This document shows positions 6,940 through 11,444 of a stretch of 11,444 nt of DNA, in pieces. Under the pieces are notes generated by a model. It saw only the letters and a list, made by a program, of their open reading frames with translations. It was not told the origin of the DNA and made no database searches. The position numbers and the translations under genes were made by a program. The first letter of the stretch is position 1, and each line of letters begins with the position of its first letter. Source of the stretch: Comamonadaceae bacterium (lineage in GTDB: Bacteria; Pseudomonadota; Gammaproteobacteria; Burkholderiales; Burkholderiaceae_C); contig CANHXV010000055.1 of assembly GCA_947464665.1 (NCBI GenBank), forward strand, positions 1-11,444, given 5' to 3'.

Positions 6940-8345
6940 AACACGCCATTCGTCACATTCACTTCATTGGTGTCGGTGGTGCCGGCATGAGCGGTATTGC
7001 CGAAGTGCTGTTCAATTTGGGCTACACCATCTCAGGCTCCGACTTGTCAGACAGCAGCACGCTCAAGCGTTTGGCAGCTTTGGGCATTCAAACCCATGTG
7101 GGACACAGTGCGGACAACGTCAAGGGTGCTGATGCTGTTGTCACTTCAACCGCCGTGAAGGCCGACAACCCTGAGGTATTGGTCGCCAGGTCGCGCCATA
7201 TTCCTGTGGTGCCACGCGCTGTCATGCTGGCGGAATTGATGCGCATGAAACAAGGTATTGCCATTGCGGGCACCCATGGCAAAACCACCACCACCAGTTT
7301 GGTGGCCAGCGTCTTGGCCGAAGCGGGTCTAGATCCGACCTTTGTCATTGGCGGTCGATTGAACAGTGCAGGTACGAATGCCAAGTTGGGAACAGGTGAT
7401 TACATCGTGGTGGAAGCCGATGAATCGGATGCCTCTTTCTTGAATTTGTTGCCTGTGATGTCGGTGGTGACCAACATAGATGCCGATCACATGGAAACCT
7501 ATGGCCATGATTTTGAAAAACTGAAGTCGGCTTTTGTGGAATTTCTACACCGCATGCCGTTTTACGGCACCGCCATTGTGTGTTCCGACGACCCTGGTGT
7601 TCAAAGCATTGTCGATCAACTGGCTCGCCCTGTGACCACCTACGGACTTGCAGAAGGCGCACAAATTAAAGCCCTTGATGTGAGAGCAGATAACGGGAAA
7701 ATGCACTTCACTGTCCAGCGTCGCAACGGCGTGGTCTTGCCAGATCTGCCGATTGTTCTGAACTTGCCAGGTCTGCACAATGTATTGAATGCTTTGGCCG
7801 CAGTTTCTGTGGCGGTAGAGCTGGGTATTGAAGATGCAGCTGTGCAACGTGCCTTGGTCAATTTCAAGGGGGTGGGCCGGCGCTTCCAGCGATACGGTGA
7901 GGTGAAGCTCTTAAAGCAAACGGGTCGCTTTACCTTGATTGATGACTATGGCCACCATCCTGTTGAGATGGCTGCCACCTTGGCTGCTGCGCGTGGCGCA
8001 TTCCCGGGTCGCCGTTTGGTGTTGGCATTTCAGCCCCATCGTTACAGTCGAACCCGAGATTGTTTTGAAGATTTTGTCAGTGTCATTGGTCAAGGTGCAG
8101 ATGCTGTTTTATTGTCGGAGGTTTATGCGGCGGGTGAGGCACCCATCGTTGCTGCAGATGGTCGAACTTTATCGCGTGCACTTCGTGTTGCCGGAAAAAT
8201 TGAACCTGTATTTGTCGATAAAATTGAGGGCATGGCGCAGGCTATTTTTGAGAATGCCAAAGATGGTGACATCGTCATTTGCATGGGCGCCGGCTCTATT
8301 GGCGCCGTGCCTGCTCAAGTTCAAAAAATGGGAGGTGCTGCATGA
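6936..8345 (+). CDS. murC: UDP-N-acetylmuramate--L-alanine ligase
   Basis: MurC adds L-alanine to UDP-MurNAc, the first peptide step of the cytoplasmic pathway, and uses ATP. The 469 residues are close to the usual length (491 in E. coli). The N-terminal UDP-binding domain starts HIHFIGVGGAGMSGIAEVL (GVGGAGM at residues 12-18). The central ATPase domain has GTHGKTTT at 112-119, GGRLNSAGTNAKLG, EADESDASF and NIDADHMETY. The C-terminal domain has LPGLHNVLNALAA, GVGRRFQRYG, DDYGHHPVE (336-344), FQPHRYSRTRD and, near the end, CMGAGSIG. The histidine in GTHGKT separates MurC from MurD, MurE and MurF, which have asparagine there. The start at 6936 overlaps the murG stop (ATGA). The frame is open back to 6873, but that leader lies in murG and does not resemble MurC. 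MurC and Ddl are separate here, unlike the fused MurC-Ddl proteins of some bacteria. Confidence 0.98.
   Translation: MKHAIRHIHFIGVGGAGMSGIAEVLFNLGYTISGSDLSDSSTLKRLAALGIQTHVGHSADNVKGADAVVTSTAVKADNPEVLVARSRHIPVVPRAVMLAELMRMKQGIAIAGTHGKTTTTSLVASVLAEAGLDPTFVIGGRLNSAGTNAKLGTGDYIVVEADESDASFLNLLPVMSVVTNIDADHMETYGHDFEKLKSAFVEFLHRMPFYGTAIVCSDDPGVQSIVDQLARPVTTYGLAEGAQIKALDVRADNGKMHFTVQRRNGVVLPDLPIVLNLPGLHNVLNALAAVSVAVELGIEDAAVQRALVNFKGVGRRFQRYGEVKLLKQTGRFTLIDDYGHHPVEMAATLAAARGAFPGRRLVLAFQPHRYSRTRDCFEDFVSVIGQGADAVLLSEVYAAGEAPIVAADGRTLSRALRVAGKIEPVFVDKIEGMAQAIFENAKDGDIVICMGAGSIGAVPAQVQKMGGAA
8331..8335 (+). promoter_or_regulatory. Shine-Dalgarno site for ddl
   Basis: GGAGG, extended to GGGAGGTG, lies 6 bases before the ATG at 8342 and inside the last codons of murC. 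It is among the best ribosome sites in the window and fixes the ddl start. Confidence 0.8.
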
Positions 8346-9319
8346 GCACTGCTTCTCATCATTTTGGCAAAGTGGCCGTCCTGATGGGTGGTCAATCGGC
8401 TGAGCGAGAAATTTCTTTCATGTCAGGCCAAGGAGTGCTGACGGCACTCAAATCGCAAGGTGTTGACGCACATGCTTTCGATCCCGCTGAGCGCCATTTG
8501 TCCGATCTTCAACAAGAAGGTTTTCAACGTTGCTTCATTGCACTTCACGGCCGATTCGGCGAAGATGGCACTGTGCAAGGTGCGCTTGAATTGTTAGGCA
8601 TCCCCTACACAGGATCGGGTGTGATGGCTTCGAGCATTGCCATCGATAAAACCATGACCAAGCGAGTTTGGTTGTCAGAAAATGTACCCACCCCAGGCTA
8701 TGTGTTGCTCAAGCAAAATGACATGGGCCCTGATGCCCAAGCGCGTGTACTTCAAAGCTTGGGGCTGCCGCTGATTGTGAAGCCCGCACGGGAGGGTTCT
8801 TCCATTGGTGTCACCAAAGTAACGCAAGCCAGCCAGCTGCTTCATGCGCTTGAAGAGGCAGCCCAATGCGATGCCGATATTTTGTGCGAGCAATTCATTT
8901 CAGGCGATGAAGTCACATGTCCTATTTTGGGTGAAGGTGATGCGGCAAAAGCATTGCCAGTCATTCGCATCATTGCGCCTGCAGGCAACTACGACTATCA
9001 ACATAAATATTTCACTGACGATACTCAGTACTTGGTGCCCTCGGGCCTACCAGAAGCTGAAGAAAAAGCCATCCAAGCCCATGCGGTCAAGGCTTATCAG
9101 GTACTGGGTTGCAAGGGTTGGGGCCGTGTTGATGTGATGATCGATGCACTGACGCGGCAGCCCTATCTTTTGGAAATCAACACTTCGCCGGGTATGACCA
9201 GCCACTCCTTGGTGCCCATGTCGGCCAAATCAGCAGGCATGAGCTACGAAGCATTGTGCATTCACCTGCTGGCCTCTGCCAGCTTGGAGCACTCAAGCTT
9301 CGCGAAAGGTGGCGTATGA
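8342..9319 (+). CDS. ddl: D-alanine--D-alanine ligase (DdlB type)
   Basis: This is a cytoplasmic ATP-grasp ligase that joins two D-alanines, giving the dipeptide that MurF adds to the precursor. The 325 residues fit the DdlB group (306 in E. coli). Visible motifs are VAVLMGGQSAEREIS with E21 in the first D-Ala site, HGRFGEDGTVQGALELLGIPY, TGSGVMASSIAIDK, the ATP-grasp segment KPAREGSSIG at residues 147-156 (S153 at the site of the catalytic serine), GWGRVDVM with the metal ligand D264, and LLEINTSPGMTSHSLVP with E278 and N280 as metal ligands. The tyrosine of the omega loop is probably in HKYFTDDTQYL. It overlaps murC and ftsQ by ATGA at both ends. Its dcw position fits ddlB, but I give the neutral symbol because a second ddl elsewhere cannot be excluded. 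Confidence 0.97.
   Translation: MSTASHHFGKVAVLMGGQSAEREISFMSGQGVLTALKSQGVDAHAFDPAERHLSDLQQEGFQRCFIALHGRFGEDGTVQGALELLGIPYTGSGVMASSIAIDKTMTKRVWLSENVPTPGYVLLKQNDMGPDAQARVLQSLGLPLIVKPAREGSSIGVTKVTQASQLLHALEEAAQCDADILCEQFISGDEVTCPILGEGDAAKALPVIRIIAPAGNYDYQHKYFTDDTQYLVPSGLPEAEEKAIQAHAVKAYQVLGCKGWGRVDVMIDALTRQPYLLEINTSPGMTSHSLVPMSAKSAGMSYEALCIHLLASASLEHSSFAKGGV
9305..9312 (+). promoter_or_regulatory. Shine-Dalgarno site for ftsQ
   Basis: AAAGGTGG, with AAGGT 5 bases before the ATG at 9316, lies in the end of ddl. It supports that start over the in-frame ATG at 9340, which has no such site. Confidence 0.65.
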
Positions 9320-10104
9320 AAAAGGCAGTCCTTATACCCATGGATGTGAAACTCATGCAATGGACCACCATCGGATTGTTTTTACTGGCCATGACCCTGT
9401 TTGTTAGCAGCAGCGTTGCTTGGTTGTTGCGGCATCCTGTGTTTTCAATTCAAAGCATCACGGTGCGCGGCAATGTGACTCACAGCAATCCTGTCACCTT
9501 GCGTGCCAATGTGGTGCCTCAACTCACAGGTAACTTTTTCACCTTGAATTTGTTGCAAGCACGCCAGGCCTTTGAGCAAATTCCTTGGATTCGATCAGCA
9601 CTGGTCAGGCGAGAATTTCCGAATCGATTGTCCGTGACCCTGGAAGAATTTCAACCAGCGGCGCAATGGGGTGGTGAAGGTGATGGCAAATTTTTGAGCC
9701 TAGATGGCACCATTTTTGAAGTGAATGCAGATGATGTGGAAAGCGACACATTGCCTACACTGAAGGGGCCGGAGTCGCAAGCCAAAAGTGTTTTGGAGAT
9801 GTTCAAATTTCTCAAGCCACAGATGGAAAAGATGGGGATGGGTTTGGACAAGTTAGAACTGAGCCAACGAGGCAGCTGGTCTGCGCAGTTGGAATCAGGT
9901 GCAACTTTGGAGTTGGGTCATGGGTCACAGCAGGAAGTTGGCGAGAGGCTTCAATTGTTTTTCAAAACATTGACGCAAGTGACTTCTCGCTATGGCCGCA
10001 CGACAAGCTCCTTGTTATCGGCGGACTTGCGTTATGAGAATGCTTATGCGCTGAGGTTAAGAGGTGTGACGACTTTGGCAGCAGACGGCGTGAAGAAACC
10101 TTAA
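9316..10104 (+). CDS. ftsQ: Cell division protein FtsQ
   Basis: FtsQ is a bitopic inner-membrane protein that joins the FtsB-FtsL pair in the periplasm and links early and late divisome proteins. The 262-residue product has a short cytoplasmic tail of about 16 residues, one membrane helix (about 17-38, TIGLFLLAMTLFVSSSVAWLL), then a POTRA domain from about 43 to 112. That domain has the family pattern VFSIQSITVRGNVTH, a segment ending in IPWIRSALVRREFPNRL, and VTLEEFQPAAQW. The beta domain follows, with LSLDGTIFEV, LPTLKGPE and, near the C-terminus, DLRYENAYALRLRG. It is slightly shorter than E. coli FtsQ (276), with a shorter cytoplasmic tail. The ATG overlaps the ddl stop as ATGA. Sequence conservation in FtsQ is low, so the call rests on the motif order, topology and position before ftsA. 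Confidence 0.96.
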   Translation: MKKAVLIPMDVKLMQWTTIGLFLLAMTLFVSSSVAWLLRHPVFSIQSITVRGNVTHSNPVTLRANVVPQLTGNFFTLNLLQARQAFEQIPWIRSALVRREFPNRLSVTLEEFQPAAQWGGEGDGKFLSLDGTIFEVNADDVESDTLPTLKGPESQAKSVLEMFKFLKPQMEKMGMGLDKLELSQRGSWSAQLESGATLELGHGSQQEVGERLQLFFKTLTQVTSRYGRTTSSLLSADLRYENAYALRLRGVTTLAADGVKKP

Positions 10105-10142
10105 TTGGCAGATTGAAGATTTAGATCAGAACGGTTGGACAT
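10105..10142 (+). other. ftsQ-ftsA spacer
   Basis: These 38 bases form the only real gap between genes before the ftsA end. They are AT-richer than the flanks. I see no consensus Shine-Dalgarno sequence just before the ftsA ATG, only a weak GGTTGG about 5 bases upstream. There is no convincing hairpin or promoter: a TTGGCA hexamer at 10105 is followed by TTAGAT only 10 bases later, too close for a sigma70 promoter. Confidence 0.6.
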
Positions 10143-11372
10143 ATGGCAAAAGAATACAAAGATTTGGTGGTCGGTCTCGACATTGGAACTTCCAAGGTCA
10201 TGGTCGTCGTTGCCGAGGTCATGCCAGGTGGCGAATTGAAGCTGGCCGGTATGGGCGTTGCGCCTGGCAATGGATTGAAACGAGGCGTGGTGGTCAACAT
10301 CGACGCCACGGTGCAGAGCATTCAGCAAGCTTTGAAAGAAGCTGAATTGATGGCGGACTGCAAAATCACGCGAGTCAACACGGGTATTACTGGCAGCCAT
10401 ATTCGGGGACTGAACTCAAGCGGCATGGTGGCAGTGAAAGACAAGGAAGTCACGCCAGCTGATGTCGCCCGCGTGGTTGAGACGGCTCGCGCAATCAATA
10501 TTTCAACAGACCAGCGCTTGTTGCTGGTGGCACCGCAAGAATTTGTGATCGATGGCCAAGATGTGAAAGAGCCCATCGGCATGAGCGGTATGCGCCTAGA
10601 AGCCAAGGTGCATATCGTGACGGGTGCGCAAAGCGCTGCCGAGAACATCATCAAGTGTGTGCGACGTTGCGGCTTAGAAGTTGACCAGTTGTTGCTCAAT
10701 CCTTTGTCTTCAAGTTTGGCAGTGCTCACCGAAGACGAGCGTGAACTGGGAGTTGCCTGCGTGGACATTGGCGCAGGCACCACGGATGTGGCTATTTTTA
10801 CCAATGGCGCAATTCGTCATACGGCGGTTATTCCCATTGCAGGCGATTTGATCACCAGCGACATTGCCATGGCACTGCGTACCCCTACCAAAGATGCCGA
10901 AGACATCAAGGTGGAGAGTGGCTGCGCCAAACAGTTGTTGGCCGACCCTGAGGCGCAAGTCGAAGTGCCTGGCTTGGGAGATCGCGCACCCCGCATGTTG
11001 TCCAAGCAAGCTTTGGCCGGAGTGATTGAGCCGCGTGTGGAAGAAATTTTCTCGCTGGTTCAGCAGGTCATTCGCGAATCGGGGTATGAAGAGGTTTTGT
11101 CTTCGGGCATTGTGCTCACAGGCGGCAGCGCCGTCATGCCTGGCATGGTGGAATTGGGCGAAGACATCTTCTTAAAGCCTGTGCGCCGAGGGGTTCCCAA
11201 ATACAACGGCGCCTTGTCTGACATGGTCAGTCAACCGCGAGTGGCAACTGTCATGGGCTTGATGGAAGAAGCCCGTTTGGCACGCTTAAGAGGCTTCAAA
11301 GTTTCGCAGAAAAAAGGCTCTATGAACAATGCCTTCACGCGCTTCAAAGATTTCATCGTGGGTAACTTCTGA
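10143..11372 (+). CDS. ftsA: Cell division protein FtsA (actin-like FtsZ membrane anchor)
   Basis: FtsA is an actin-fold ATPase that tethers FtsZ filaments to the inner membrane and recruits later division proteins. The 409-residue product has the actin-family motifs in order: phosphate-1 loop VVGLDIGTSKVMVVVAEV (D13, G15), an SHUT-like 1C region between about 85 and 165 (GITGSHIRGLNSSGMVAV onward), phosphate-2 ACVDIGAGTTDVAIF (D208-D215), and the adenosine motif IVLTGGSAVMPGM (GGSA at 327-330). The last 16 residues, MNNAFTRFKDFIVGNF, form the amphipathic membrane-targeting helix after a variable linker. The ATG at 10143 gives the usual N-terminus, and no earlier in-frame start exists. Unlike most of its neighbours, it does not overlap the preceding gene and has a poor ribosome site. 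In the usual dcw order ftsZ follows, but its start is not recognisable before the window ends. Confidence 0.98.
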   Translation: MAKEYKDLVVGLDIGTSKVMVVVAEVMPGGELKLAGMGVAPGNGLKRGVVVNIDATVQSIQQALKEAELMADCKITRVNTGITGSHIRGLNSSGMVAVKDKEVTPADVARVVETARAINISTDQRLLLVAPQEFVIDGQDVKEPIGMSGMRLEAKVHIVTGAQSAAENIIKCVRRCGLEVDQLLLNPLSSSLAVLTEDERELGVACVDIGAGTTDVAIFTNGAIRHTAVIPIAGDLITSDIAMALRTPTKDAEDIKVESGCAKQLLADPEAQVEVPGLGDRAPRMLSKQALAGVIEPRVEEIFSLVQQVIRESGYEEVLSSGIVLTGGSAVMPGMVELGEDIFLKPVRRGVPKYNGALSDMVSQPRVATVMGLMEEARLARLRGFKVSQKKGSMNNAFTRFKDFIVGNF

Positions 11373-11444
11373 TGGATTGGCGCAAACTTTACTTGGCAAG
11401 GGGGAGTCCTAATCAGCGATGTTGAATCCCTCTGTATTCCAAAA
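11373..11444 (+). other. Region downstream of ftsA, towards ftsZ
   Basis: These 72 bases up to the window end hold no gene I recognise. A purine-rich AAGGGGGAG (about 11398-11406) lies 13 bases before an ATG at 11419 whose frame is open to the window end, but the eight codons seen (MLNPSVFQ) do not resemble an FtsZ N-terminus. No rho-independent terminator is visible, which fits readthrough to ftsZ. I cannot name a promoter with confidence. Confidence 0.5.

Noticed and set aside
8286..8306. Two GGCGCC palindromes 9 bases apart near the end of murC, as a terminator or hairpin
   Set aside because: They could pair in a 6-bp stem, but no T-run follows and the bases encode the conserved MGAGSIGA segment of MurC. 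A terminator before the tightly coupled ddl would make no sense.
10075..10126. Possible sigma70 promoter before ftsA (TTGGCA at 10075 or 10105)
   Set aside because: Neither hexamer has a reasonable -10 box at 16-18 bases. The only TAGAT-like box is 10 bases from the nearer hexamer.
1..11444. Accessory or mobile DNA, CRISPR array, toxin-antitoxin or defence system hidden in the window
   Set aside because: Coding sequence of ten core dcw genes fills all but about 112 bases. I saw no foreign gene, repeat array, transposase or tRNA, and gene order and codon style are uniform throughout.

Overview
The window is a stretch of the dcw (division and cell wall) cluster from a Gram-negative bacterium. 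All ten genes lie on the + strand, packed head to tail: murE (3' part only), murF, mraY, murD, ftsW, murG, murC, ddl, ftsQ and ftsA. The last 72 bases run towards where ftsZ normally sits. The order matches the classical proteobacterial dcw cluster. The long MurD (504 aa) and MraY (392 aa), the short FtsQ and the protein style suggest a betaproteobacterium of the order Burkholderiales, perhaps Comamonadaceae. Base composition looks roughly balanced, with heavy use of TTG for leucine, so a lower-GC freshwater member is plausible. The taxonomic placement is inference from the sequence alone.

Bases 1-9319 hold the cytoplasmic and membrane steps of peptidoglycan precursor synthesis. MurE, MurF, MurC and MurD are the four ATP-dependent amino-acid ligases, and Ddl makes the D-Ala-D-Ala that MurF adds. 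MraY loads the MurNAc-pentapeptide onto undecaprenyl phosphate (lipid I), and MurG adds GlcNAc (lipid II). FtsW, inserted between murD and murG, is the SEDS glycan polymerase of the divisome that uses lipid II. Bases 9316-11372 hold two further divisome parts: FtsQ (periplasmic scaffold) and FtsA (actin-like membrane anchor of FtsZ).

The layout is very tight. Six of the nine gene junctions are 4-base ATGA stop/start overlaps, one (murF/mraY) is an 11-base overlap, one (mraY/murD) is a 2-base gap, and only ftsQ/ftsA (38 bases) has a real spacer. This indicates one polycistronic unit with translational coupling. I see no RNA gene, mobile element, CRISPR array, terminator, frameshift or broken gene, and no insertion of accessory DNA.

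This is a conserved core region. I found no undescribed system. The observations in Part 2 are modest points about gene junctions, lineage-specific insertions and the ftsA-ftsZ spacer.
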